Below, piece by piece: positions 1 through 11,114 of a stretch of DNA of 64,000 nt; position 1 is the stretch's first letter; every line of letters starts with the position of its first letter. The notes under the pieces are model-generated. The model saw nothing but the letters and a program-made list of their open reading frames with translations. It ran no database searches and was not told the DNA's origin. The stretch comes from Membranipora membranacea. Its lineage: Eukaryota; Bryozoa; Gymnolaemata; Cheilostomatida; Membraniporidae. The stretch is from NCBI GenBank assembly GCA_914767715.1, contig OU612069.1, positions 15,745,387-15,809,386 of the forward strand, in the 5' to 3' direction. Position numbers and translations under genes: made by a program.

Positions 1-1620
1 CCTCGATAGAATACGCAATGTCACAGGGAGCTAATATTTTATATGAGATATAGGGACGTCATCGCGAACGTCAAAACAGAGTTTCATGCGTTCCTAAGCG
101 AGTAAGAAATTCATCCCAATTATTGGCCAATTTCCCCAGAACCGTACCTCTTGATTTTTGTCAATTTCTTGCAAGACACCTCGAAAGAATACGCATCGTC
201 ACAGGGAGCTAATATTTTATATGAGATATAGGGACTTCATCGCAAATGTCAAAACAGAGTTTCAAGTGTTTCTAAATGAGTAAGGAATTCTGCCCAATTA
301 TTGGCCAATTTCCCCAGGACCGTACCTATCGATTTTCGTCAATTTCTGGCAAAACACCTCGATAGGATACCCATCGTCACAGGGAGCTAATATTTTATAT
401 GAGATATAGGGACGTCATCGCAAACGTCAAAACAGAGTTTCATGCGTTTCTAAGCGAGGAAGGAATTCTGCCCAATTATTGGCAAATTTCCCCAGGACCG
501 TACCTATCGATTTTTGTCAATTTCTTGCAAAACACCTCGATAGAATACGCATCGTCACAGGGAGCTAATATTTTATATGAGATATAGGGACGTCATTGCG
601 AAAGTCAAAACAGAGTTTCAAGCGTTTCTAAGTGAGTAAGGAATTCTGCCCAATTATTGGCCAATTTCCCCAGGACCGTACCTATCGATTTTTGTCAATT
701 TCTTGCAAAACACCTCGATAGAATACGCATCGTCACAGGGAGCTAATATTGTATATGAGATATAGGGATGTCAACGCAAACGTCAAAACAGAGTTTCATA
801 CGTTTCTAAGCGAGGAAGGAATTCTGCCCAATTATTGGCAAATTTCCCCAGGACCGTACCTATCGATTTTTGTCAATTTCTGGCAAAACACCTCGATAGA
901 ATACGCATCGTCACAGGGAGCTAATACTTTATATGAGATATAGGGACGTCATTGCGAACTTCAAAACAGAGTTTCAAGTGTTTCTAAGTGAGTAAGGAAT
1001 TCTGCCCAATTATTGGCCAATTTCCCCAGGACCGTACCTATCGTTATTTGTCAATTTCTGGCAAAACACCTCGATAGAATACGCATCGTCACAGGGAGCT
1101 AATATTTTATATGAGATATAGGGACGTCATTGCGAACGTCAAAACAGAGTTTCAAGCGTGTCTAAGTGAGTAAGGAATTCTGCCCAATTATTGGCCAATT
1201 TCCCCAGGACCGTACCTATCAATTTTCGTCAATTTCTGGCAAAACACCTCGATAGAATACGCATCGTCACAGGGAGCTAATATTTTATATGAGATATAGG
1301 GACGTCATCGCGAACGTCAAAACAGAGTTTCAAGCGTTTCTAAGCGAGTAAGGAATTTTGCCCAATTATTGGCCAATTTCCCCTGGACCGTACCTATCGA
1401 TTTTTGTCAATTTCTTGCAAAACGCCTCGATAGAATACGCATCGTCACAGGGAGCTAATATTTTATATGAGATATAGGGACTTCATCGCAAATGTCAAAA
1501 CAGAGTTTCAAGTGTTTCTAAGTGAGTAAGGAATTCTGCCCAATTATTGGCCAATTTCCCCAGGACCGTACCTATCGATTTTCGTCAATTTCTGGCAAAA
1601 CACCTCGATAGGATACCCAT
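1..1620 (+). repeat. Recurrent nine-monomer block A, copy 1
   Basis: An ordered run of variant monomers: GCAATGTCAC with GCGTTCCTAAG and CCTCTTGATT, then CGAAAGAATACG, then GGGACTTCATCGCAAATG, then GGATACCCATCG, then TTGTATATGAG with GGGATGTCAACG, then ATCGTTATTTGTC, then CTATCAATTTTCG. The same order appears near 5876, 18679 and 22239. Against the copy at 18679 the offset is a constant 18678 bases up to about position 1620, where the two copies slip by one monomer. The left edge is cut by the window. Confidence 0.85.
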
Positions 1621-1799
1621 CGTCACAGGGAGCTAATAATTTATATGAGATATAGGGACGTCATTGCGAACGTCAAAACAGAGTTTCAAGCGTGTCTAAG
1701 TGAGTAAGGAATTCTGCCCAATTATTGGCCAATTTCCCCAGGACCGTACCTATCGATTTTCGTCAATTTCTGGCAAAACACCTCGATAGAATACGCATC

Positions 1800-4700
1800 G
1801 TCACAGGGAGCTAATATTTTATATGAGATATAGGGACGTCATTGCGAACGTCAAAACAGAGTTTCAAGCGTTTCTAAGCGAGTAAGGAATTCTGCCCAAT
1901 TATTGGCCAATTTCCCCAGGACCGTACCTATCGATTTTTGTCAATTTCTTGCAAAACACCTCGATAGAATACGCATCGTCACAGGGAGCTAATATTTTAT
2001 ATGAGATATAGGGACGTCATTGCGAACGTCAAAACAGAGTTTCAAGCGTTTCTAAGCGAGTAAGGAATTCTGCCCAATTATTGGCCAATTTCCCCAGGAC
2101 CGTACCTATCGATTTTTGTCAATTTCTTGCAAAACACCTCGATAGAATACGCAATGTCACAGGGAGCTAATATTTTATATGAGATATAGGGACGTCATCG
2201 CGAACGTCAAAACAGAGTTTCATGCGTTTCTAAGCGAGTAAGAAATTCATCCCAATTATTGGCCAATTTCCCCAGGACCGTACCTATTGATTTTTGTCAA
2301 TTTCTTGCAAAACACCTCGAAAGAATACGCATCGTCACAGGGAGCTAATATTTTATATGAGATATAGGGACGTCATCGCAAACGTCAAAACAGAGTTTCA
2401 TGCGTTTCTAAGGGAGAAAGGAATTCTGCCCAATTATTGGCAAATTTCCCCAGGACCGTACCTATCGATTTTTGTCAATTTCTGGCAAAACACCTCGATA
2501 GAATACGCATCGTCACAGGGAGCTAATAATTTATATGAGATATAGGGACGTCATTGCGAACGTCAAAACAGAGTTTTAAGTGTTTCTAAGTGAGTAAGGA
2601 ATTCTGCCCAATTATTGGCCAATTTCCCCAGGACCGTACCTATCGATTTTCGTCAATTTCTGGCAAAACACCTCGATAGAATACGCATCGTCACAGGGAG
2701 CTAATATTTTATATGAGATATAGGGACGTCATCGCGAACGTCAAAACAGAGTTTCATGCGTTTCTAAGCGAGCAAGCAATTCATCCCAATTATTGGCCAA
2801 TTTCCCCAGGACCGTACCTATCGATTTTCGTCAATTTCTGGCAAAACACCTCGATAGAATGCGCATAGTCACAGGGAGCTAATATTTTATATGATATATA
2901 GGGACGTCATTGCGAACGTCAAAACAGAGTTTTAGGTGTTTCTAAGCGAGTAAGGAATTCTGCCCAATTATTGGCCAATTTCCCCAAGACCATACCTATC
3001 GATTTTTGTCAATTTCTTTCAAAACACCTCGATAGAATACGCATCGTCACAGGGAGCTTATATTTTATATGAGATATAGGGACGTCATCGCAAACATCAA
3101 AACAGAGTTTCAAGCGTTTCTAAGCGAGTAAGGAATTCTGCCCAATTATTGGCCAATTTCCCCAGGACCGTACTTATCGATTTTTGTCAATTTCTTGCAA
3201 AACACCTCGATAGAATACGCATCGTCACAGGGAGCTAATATTTTATATGAGATATAGGGACGTCATTGCGAACGTCAAAACAGAGTTTCAAGCGTTTCTA
3301 AGCGAGTAAGGAATTCTGCCCAATTATTGGCCAATTTCCCCAGGACCGTACCTATCGATTTTTGTCAATTTCTTGCAAAACACCTCGATAGAATACGCAT
3401 CGTCACAGGGAGCTAATATTTTATATGAGATATAGGGACGTCATTGCGAACGCCAAAACAGAGTTTCAAGCGTTTCTAAGCGAGTAAGGAATTCTGCCCA
3501 ATTATTGGCCAATTTCCCCAGGACCGTACCTATCGATTTTTGTCAATTTCTTGCAAAACACCTCGATAGAATACGCAATGTCACTGGGAGCTAATATTTT
3601 ATATGAGATATAGGGACGTCATCGCGAACGTCAAAACAGAGTTTCATGCGTTTCTAAGCGAGTAAGAAATTCATCCCAATTATTGGCCAATTTCCCCAGG
3701 ACCGTACCTATTGATTTTTGTCAATTTCTTGCAAGACACCTCGAAAGAATACGCATCGTCACAGGGAGCTAATATTTTATATGAGATATAGGGACGTCAT
3801 CGCAAACGTCAAAACAGAGTTTCATGCGTTTCTAAGTGAGGAAGGAATTCTGCCCAATTATTGGCCAATTTCCCCAGGACCGTACCTATCGATTTTTGTC
3901 AATTTCTGGCAAAACACCTCGATAGAATACGCATCGTCACAGGGAGCTAATAATTTATATGAGATATAGGGACGTCATTGCGAACGTCAAAACAGAGTTT
4001 CAAGCGTGTCTAAGTGAGTAAGGAATTCTGCCCAATTATTGGCCAATTTCCCCAGGACCGTACCTATCGATTTTCGTCAATTTCTGGCAAAACACCTCGA
4101 TAGAATACGCATCGTCACAGGGAGCTAATATTTTATATGAGATATAGGGACGTCATCGCGAACGTCAAAACAGAGTTTCATGCGTTTCTAAGCGAGCAAG
4201 CAATTCATCCCAATTATTGGCCAATCTCCCCAGGACCGTACCTATCGATTTTCGTCAATTTCTGGCAAAACACCTCGATAGAATGCGCATAGTCACAGGG
4301 AGCTAATATTTTATATGATATATAGGGACGTCATTGCGAACGTCAAAACAGAGTTCCAAGCGTTTCTAAGCGAGTAAGGAATTCTGCCCAATTATTGGCC
4401 AATTTCCCCAAGACCATACCTATCGATTTTTGTCAATTTCTTTCAAAACACCTCGATAGAATACGCATCGTCACAGGGAGCTAATATTTTATATGAGATA
4501 TAGGGACGTCATCGCAAACATCAAAAAAGAGTTTCAAGCGTTTCTAAGCGAGTAAGGAATTCTGCCCAATTATTGGCCAATTTCCCCAGGACCGTACTTA
4601 TCGATTTTTGTCAATTTCTTGCAAAACACCTCGATAGAATACGCATCGTCACAGGGAGCTAATATTTTATATGAGATATAGGGACGTCATTGCGAACGCC

Positions 4701-4814
4701 AAAACAGAGTTTCAAGCGTTTCTAAGCGAGTAAGGAATTCTGCCCAATTAATGGCCAATTTCCCCAGGACCGTACCTATCGATTTTTGTCAATTTCTTGC
4801 AAAACACCTCGATA
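1800..4814 (+). repeat. 8-monomer higher-order repeat, period 1424 bp, about two copies
   Basis: Diagnostic words recur 1424 bases (8 x 178) apart: GCAATGTCAC at 2154 and GCAATGTCACTGG at 3577; TAATAATTTATATG near 2527 and 3951; GCAAGCAATTC near 2773 and 4197; GAATGCGCATAGTC near 2860 and 4284; TATGATATATAGG near 2890 and 4315; AAGACCATACC with TTTCTTTC near 2993 and 4417; GTACTTATCG near 3171 and 4595. Register is lost after about 4814, where the next copy lacks one monomer. Confidence 0.8.
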
Positions 4815-6200
4815 GAATACGCAATGTCACAGGGAGCTAATATTTTATATGAGATATAGGGACGTCATCGCGAACGTCAAAACAGAGTTTCATGCGTTCC
4901 TAAGCGAGTAAGAAATTCATCCCAATTATTGGCCAATTTCCCCAGAACCGTACCTCTTGATTTTTGTCAATTTCTTGCAAGACACCTCGAAAGAATACGC
5001 ATCGTCACAGGGAGCTAATATTTTATATGAGATATAGGGACTTCATCGCAAATGTCAAAACAGAGTTTCAAGTGTTTCTAAATGAGTAAGGAATTCTGCC
5101 CAATTATTGGCCAATTTCCCCAGGACCGTACCTATCGATTTTCGTCAATTTCTGGCAAAACACCTCCATAGAATACGCATCGTCACAGGGAGCTAATATT
5201 TTATATGAGATATAGGGACGTCATCGCGAACGTCAAAACAGAGTTTCATGCGTTTCTAAGCGAGCAAGCAATTCATCCCAATTATTGGCCAATCTCCCCA
5301 GGACCGTACCTATCGATTTTCGTCAATTTCTGGCAAAACACCTCGATAGAATGCGCATAGTCACAGGGAGCTAATATTTTATATGATATATAGGGACGTC
5401 ATTGCGAACGTCAAAACAGAGTTCCAAGCGTTTCTAAGCGAGTAAGGAATTCTGCCCAATTATTGGCCAATTTCCCCAAGACCATACCTATCGATTTTTG
5501 TCAATTTCTTTCAAAACACCTCGATAGAATACGCATCGTCACAGGGAGCTAATATTTTATATGAGATATAGGGACGTCATCGCAAACATCAAAACAGAGT
5601 TTCAAGCGTTTCTAAGCGAGTAAGGAATTCTGCCCAATTATTGGCCAATTTCCCCAGGACCGTACTTATCGATTTTTGTCAATTTCTTGCAAAACACCTC
5701 GATAGAATACGCATCGTCACAGGGAGCTAATATTTTATATGAGATATAGGGACGTCATTGCGAACGCCAAAACAGAGTTTCAAGCGTTTCTAAGCGAGTA
5801 AGGAATTCTGCCCAATTAATGGCCAATTTCCCCAGGACCGTACCTATCGATTTTTGTCAATTTCTTGCAAAACACCTCGATAGAATACGCAATGTCACAG
5901 GGAGCTAATATTTTATATGAGATATAGGGACGTCATCGCGAACGTCAAAACAGAGTTTCATGCGTTCCTAAGCGAGTAAGAAATTCATCCCAATTATTGG
6001 CCAATTTCCCCAGAACCGTACCCTCTTGATTTTTGTCAATTTCTTGCAAGACACCTCGAAAGAATACGCATCGTCACAGGGAGCTAATATTTTTATATGA
6101 GATATAGGGACTTCATCGCAAATGTCAAAACAGAGTTTCAAGTGTTTCTAAATGAGTAAGGAATTCTGCCCAATTATTGGCCAATTTCCCAGGACCGTAC
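4090..6200 (+). repeat. 6-monomer higher-order repeat, period 1068 bp, two copies
   Basis: The words GAGCAAGCAATTC (4194 and 5262), GCAATGTCAC (4821 and 5889), the ACCATACC and TTTCTTTC pair, AATTAATGGCC, and GGGACTTCATCGCAAATG all recur 1068 bases (6 x 178) apart. This overlaps the tail of the preceding 8-monomer repeat, so the 6-monomer form looks like a secondary duplication of part of it. A private change, CCTCCATAG, marks the junction near 5163. Confidence 0.8.
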
Positions 6201-7340
6201 CTATCGATATTTGTCAATTTCTGGCAAAACACCTCGATAGGATACCCATCGTCACAGGGAGCTAATATTTTATATGAGATATAGGGACGTCATCGCAAAC
6301 GTCAAAACAGAGTTTCATGCGTTTCTAAGCGAGGAAGGAATTCTGCCCAATTATTGGCAAATTTCCCCAGGACCGTACCTATCGATTTTTGTCAATTTCT
6401 TGCAAAACACCTCGATAGAATACGCATCGTCACAGGGAGCTAATATTTTATATGAGATATAGGGGACGTCATTGCGAACGTCAAAACAGAGTTTCAAGCG
6501 TTTCTAAGTGAGTAAGGAATTCTGCCCAATTATTGGCCAATTTCCCCAGGACCGTACCTATCGATTTTTGTCAATTTCTTGCAAAACACCTCGATAGAAT
6601 ACGCATCGTCACAGGGAGCTAATATTGTATATGAGATATAGGGATGTCAACGCAAACGTCAAAACAGAGTTTCATACGTTTCTAAGCGAGGAAGGAATTC
6701 TGCCCAATTATTGGCAAATTTCCCCAGGACCGTACCTATCGATTTTTGTCAATTTCTGGCAAAACACCCTTCGATAGAATACGCATCGTCACAGGGAGCT
6801 AATACTTTATATGAGATTTAGGGGCATCATTGCGAACGTCAAAACAGAGTTTCAAGTGTTTCTAAGTGAGTAAGGAATTCTGCCCAATTATTGGCCAATT
6901 TCCCCAGGACCGTACCTATCGATATTTGTCAATTTCTGGCAAAAACACCTCGATAGAATACGCATCGTCACAGGGAGCTAATATTTTATATGAGATATAG
7001 GGACGTCATTGCGAACGTCAAAACAGAGTTTCAAGCGTGTCTAAGTGAGTAAGGAATTCTGCCACATTATTGGCCAATTTCCCCAGGGACCGTACCTATC
7101 AATTTTCGTCAATTTCTGGCAAAACACCTCGATAGAATACGCATCGTCACAGGGAGCTAATATTTTATATGAGATATAGGGACGTCATCGCGAACGTCAA
7201 AAACAGAGTTTCAAGCGTTTCTAAGCGAGTAAGGAATTTTGCCCAATTATTGGCCAATTTCCCCAGGACCGTACCTATCGATTTTTGTCAATTTCTTGCA
7301 AAACGCCTCGATAGAATACGCATCGTCACAGGGAGCTAAT
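5876..7340 (+). repeat. Recurrent block A, copy 2, with indels
   Basis: Same variant order as positions 1-1480, at an offset of about 5875 (33 monomers). It differs mainly by single-base length changes, such as an extra C in GTACCCTCTTG near 6020, an extra T in ATATTTTTATATG near 6090, a lost C near 6189 and an extra G in ATAGGGGACG near 6463. These look like consensus errors rather than biological divergence. Confidence 0.75.
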
Positions 7341-9168
7341 ATTTTATATGAGATATAGGGACGTCATCGCGAATGTCAAAACAGAGTTTCAAGTGTTTCT
7401 AAGTGAGTAAGGAATTCTGCCCAATTAATGGCCAATTTCCCCAGGACCGTACCTATCGATTTTTGTCAATTTCTTGCAAAACACCTCGATAGAATACGCA
7501 TCGTCACAGGGAGCTAATATTTTATATGAGATATAGGGACGTCATCGCAAACGTCAAAACAGAGTTTCAAGCGTTTCTAAGCGAGTAAGGAATTCTGCCC
7601 AATTATTGGCCAATTTCCCCAGGGACCGTACCTATCGATTTTTGTCAATTTCTTGCAAAACACCTCGATAGAATACGCATCGTCACAGGGGAGCTAATAA
7701 TTATATGAGATATAGGGACGTCATTGCGAACGTCAAAACAGAGTTTCAAGCGTGTCTAAGTGAGTAAGGAATTCTGCCCAATTATTGGCCAATTTCCCCA
7801 GGACCGTACCTATCGATTTTCGTCAATTTCTGGCAAAACACCTCGATAGAATACGCATCGTCACAGGGAGCTAATATTTTATATGAGATATAGGGACGTC
7901 ATTGCGAACGTCAAAACAGAGTTTCAAGCGTTTCTAAGCGAGTAAGGAATTCTGCCCAATTATTGGCCAATTTCCCCCAGGACCGTACCTATCGATTTTT
8001 GTCAATTTCTTGCAAAACACCTCGATAGAATACGCATCGTCACAGGGAGCTAATATTTTATATGAGATATAGGGACGTCATTGCGAACGTCAAAACAGAG
8101 TTTCAAGCGTTTCTAAGCGAGTAAGGAATTCTGCCCAATTATTGGCCAATTTCCCCAGGACCGTACCTATCGATTTTTGTCAATTTCTTGCAAAACACCT
8201 CGATAGAATACGCAACGTCACAGGGAGCTAATATTTTATATGAGATATAATGACGTCATCGCGAACGTCAAAACAGAGTTTCATGCGTTTCTAAGCGAGT
8301 AAGAAATTCATCCCAATTATTGGCCAATTTCCCCAGAACCGTACCTATTGATTTTTGTCAATTTCTTGCAAAACACCTCGAAAGAATAACGCATCGTCAC
8401 AGGGAGCTAATATTTTATATGAGATATAGGGACGTCATCGCAAACGTCAAAACAGAGTTTCATGCGTTTCTAAGTGAGAAAGGAATTCTGCCCAATTATT
8501 GGCAAATTTCCCCAGGACCGTACCTATCGATTTTTGTCAATTTCTGGCAAAACACCTCGATAGAATACGCATCGTCACAGGGAGCTAATAATTTATATGA
8601 GATATAGGGACGTCATTGCGAACGTCAAAAACAGAGTTTCAAGCGTGTCTAAGTGAGTAAGGAATTCTGCCCAATTATTGGCCAATTTCCCCAGGACCGT
8701 ACCTATCGATTTCGTCAATTTCTGGCAAAACACCTCGATAGAATACGCATCGTCACAGGGAGCTAATATTTTATATGAGATATAGGGACGTCATCGCGAA
8801 CGTCAAAACAGAGTTTCATGCGTTTCTAAGCGAGCAAGCAATTCATCCCAATTATTGGCCAATCTCCCCAGGACCGTACCTATCGATTTTCGTCAATTTC
8901 TGGCAAAACACCTCGATAGAATGCGCATAGTCACAGGGAGCTAATATTTTATATGATATATAGGGACGTCATTGCGAACGTCAAAACAGAGTTCCAAGCG
9001 TTTCTAAGCGAGTAAGGAATTCTGCCCAATTATTGGCCAATTTCCCCAGGACCGTACCTATCGATTTTTGTCAATTTCTTGCAAAAACACCTCGATAGAA
9101 TACACATCGTCACAGGGAACTAATATTTTATATGAGATATAGGGACGTCATCGCGAATGTCAAAGCAG
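6000..9168. other. Low-quality contig end rich in single-base indels
   Basis: About seventeen single-base length changes lie here, most in short homopolymers: extra bases near 6022, 6092, 6463, 6766, 6817, 6937, 7087, 7201, 7622, 7690, 7977, 8395, 8628 and 9087, and lost bases near 6189, 7700 and 8712. Outside this stretch such changes are rare. The stretch ends exactly at the run of N. The pattern fits an unpolished or low-coverage contig end. Monomer identity is still readable, but base-level variants here should not be trusted. Confidence 0.8.
7720..9168 (+). repeat. Left arm of a probable contig overlap
   Basis: These 1449 bases match 9669-11114 monomer by monomer in order: GCGTGTCTAAGTG; two near-canonical monomers; the rare GCAACGTCAC (8212); CGAAAGAAT; TAATAATTT; GCAAGCAATTC with CAATCTCCCC; GAATGCGCATAGTC with TATGATATATAG and GTTCCAAGCG; then ACACATCGTCACAGGGAAC ending in the rare CAAAGCAG (9161-9168). 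The net length difference is 3 bases, explained by the indels in this arm. Confidence 0.8.
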
Positions 9169-9668
9169 NNNNNNNNNNNNNNNNNNNNNNNNNNNNNNNN
9201 NNNNNNNNNNNNNNNNNNNNNNNNNNNNNNNNNNNNNNNNNNNNNNNNNNNNNNNNNNNNNNNNNNNNNNNNNNNNNNNNNNNNNNNNNNNNNNNNNNNN
9301 NNNNNNNNNNNNNNNNNNNNNNNNNNNNNNNNNNNNNNNNNNNNNNNNNNNNNNNNNNNNNNNNNNNNNNNNNNNNNNNNNNNNNNNNNNNNNNNNNNNN
9401 NNNNNNNNNNNNNNNNNNNNNNNNNNNNNNNNNNNNNNNNNNNNNNNNNNNNNNNNNNNNNNNNNNNNNNNNNNNNNNNNNNNNNNNNNNNNNNNNNNNN
9501 NNNNNNNNNNNNNNNNNNNNNNNNNNNNNNNNNNNNNNNNNNNNNNNNNNNNNNNNNNNNNNNNNNNNNNNNNNNNNNNNNNNNNNNNNNNNNNNNNNNN
9601 NNNNNNNNNNNNNNNNNNNNNNNNNNNNNNNNNNNNNNNNNNNNNNNNNNNNNNNNNNNNNNNNNNNN
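9169..9668. other. Assembly gap, 500 N
   Basis: Exactly 500 N, a round placeholder. The left flank stops at monomer position 79 and the right flank starts at monomer position 58. An in-phase array would need 156 bases plus a multiple of 178 between them (for example 512), which 500 is not. The size is therefore arbitrary. Satellite sequence flanks it on both sides. Confidence 0.97.
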
Positions 9669-11114
9669 GTCATTGCGAACGTCAAAACAGAGTTTCATGC
9701 GTGTCTAAGTGAGTAAGGAATTCTGCCCAATTATTGGCCAATTTCCCCAGGACCGTACCTATCGATTTTTGTCAATTTCTGGCAAAACACCTCGATAGAA
9801 TACGCATCGTCACAGGGAGCTAATATTTTATATGAGATATAGGGACGTCATCGCGAACGTCAAAACAGAGTTTCAAGCGTTTCTAAGCGAGTAAGGAATT
9901 CTGCCCAATTATTGGCCAATTTCCCCAGGACCGTACCTATCGATTTTTGTCAATTTCTTGCAAAACACCTCGATAGAATACGCATCGTCACAGGGAGCTA
10001 ATATTTTATATGAGATATAGGGACGTCATTGCGAACGTCAAAACAGAGTTTCAAGCGTTTCTAAGCGAGTAAGGAATTCTGCCCAATTATTGGCCAATTT
10101 CCCCAGGACCGTACCTATCGATTTTTGTCAATTTCTTGCAAAACACCTCGATAGAATACGCAACGTCACAGGGAGCTAATATTTTATATGAGATATAGGG
10201 ACGTCATCGCGAACGTCAAAACAGAGTTTCATGCGTTTCTAAGCGAGTAAGAAATTCATCCCAATTATTGGCCAATTTCCCCAGGACCGTACCTATTGAT
10301 TTTTGTCAATTTCTTGCAAAACACCTCGAAAGAATACGCATCGTCACAGGGAGCTAATATTTTATATGAGATATAGGGACGTCATCGCAAACGTCAAAAC
10401 AGAGTTTCATGCGTTTCTAAGTGAGTAAGGAATTCTGCCCAATTATTGGCCAATTTCCCCAGGACCGTACCTATCGATTTTTGTCAATTTCTGGCAAAAC
10501 ACCTCGATAGAATACGCATCGTCACAGGGAGCTAATAATTTATATGAGATATAGGGACGTCATTGCGAACGTCAAAACAGAGTTTCAAGCGTGTCTAAGT
10601 GAGTAAGGAATTCTGCCCAATTATTGGCCAATTTCCCCAGGACCGTACCTATCGATTTTCGTCAATTTCTGGCAAAACACCTCGATAGAATACGCATCGT
10701 CACAGGGAGCTAATATTTTATATGAGATATAGGGACGTCATCGCGAACGTCAAAACAGAGTTTCATGCGTTTCTAAGCGAGCAAGCAATTCATCCCAATT
10801 ATTGGCCAATCTCCCCAGGACCGTACCTATCGATTTTCGTCAATTTCTGGCAAAACACCTCGATAGAATGCGCATAGTCACAGGGAGCTAATATTTTATA
10901 TGATATATAGGGACGTCATTGCGAACGTCAAAACAGAGTTCCAAGCGTTTCTAAGCGAGTAAGGAATTCTGCCCAATTATTGGCCAATTTCCCCAGGACC
11001 GTACCTATCGATTTTTGTCAATTTCTTGCAAAACACCTCGATAGAATACACATCGTCACAGGGAACTAATATTTTATATGAGATATAGGGACGTCATCGC
11101 GAATGTCAAAGCAG
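9669..11114 (+). repeat. Right arm of a probable contig overlap
   Basis: These 1446 bases equal 8 x 178 + 22, exactly the length needed for an overlap running from monomer position 58 to position 79 eight monomers later. The order of variant monomers repeats that of 7720-9168, including GCAACGTCAC near 10159 and CAAAGCAG at 11107-11114. A few substitutions differ, for example GAGTAAGG here versus GAGAAAGG near 8476, and GGCCAATTT versus GGCAAATTT near 8502. These fit consensus error or two haplotypes. Confidence 0.8.

Noticed and set aside
399-587. Family of 62- to 95-codon open frames beginning with Met-Arg-Tyr-Arg-Asp-Val, repeated through the window
   Set aside because: Each is one monomer translated from the ATG in TTATATGAGATATAGGG. 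It looks like a conserved protein family only because the DNA is a tandem repeat. There is no ribosome-binding, splice or frame-conservation evidence.
9120-9716. Open frames of 183-194 codons across 9120-9716 on both strands
   Set aside because: They consist almost entirely of undetermined bases in the N gap.
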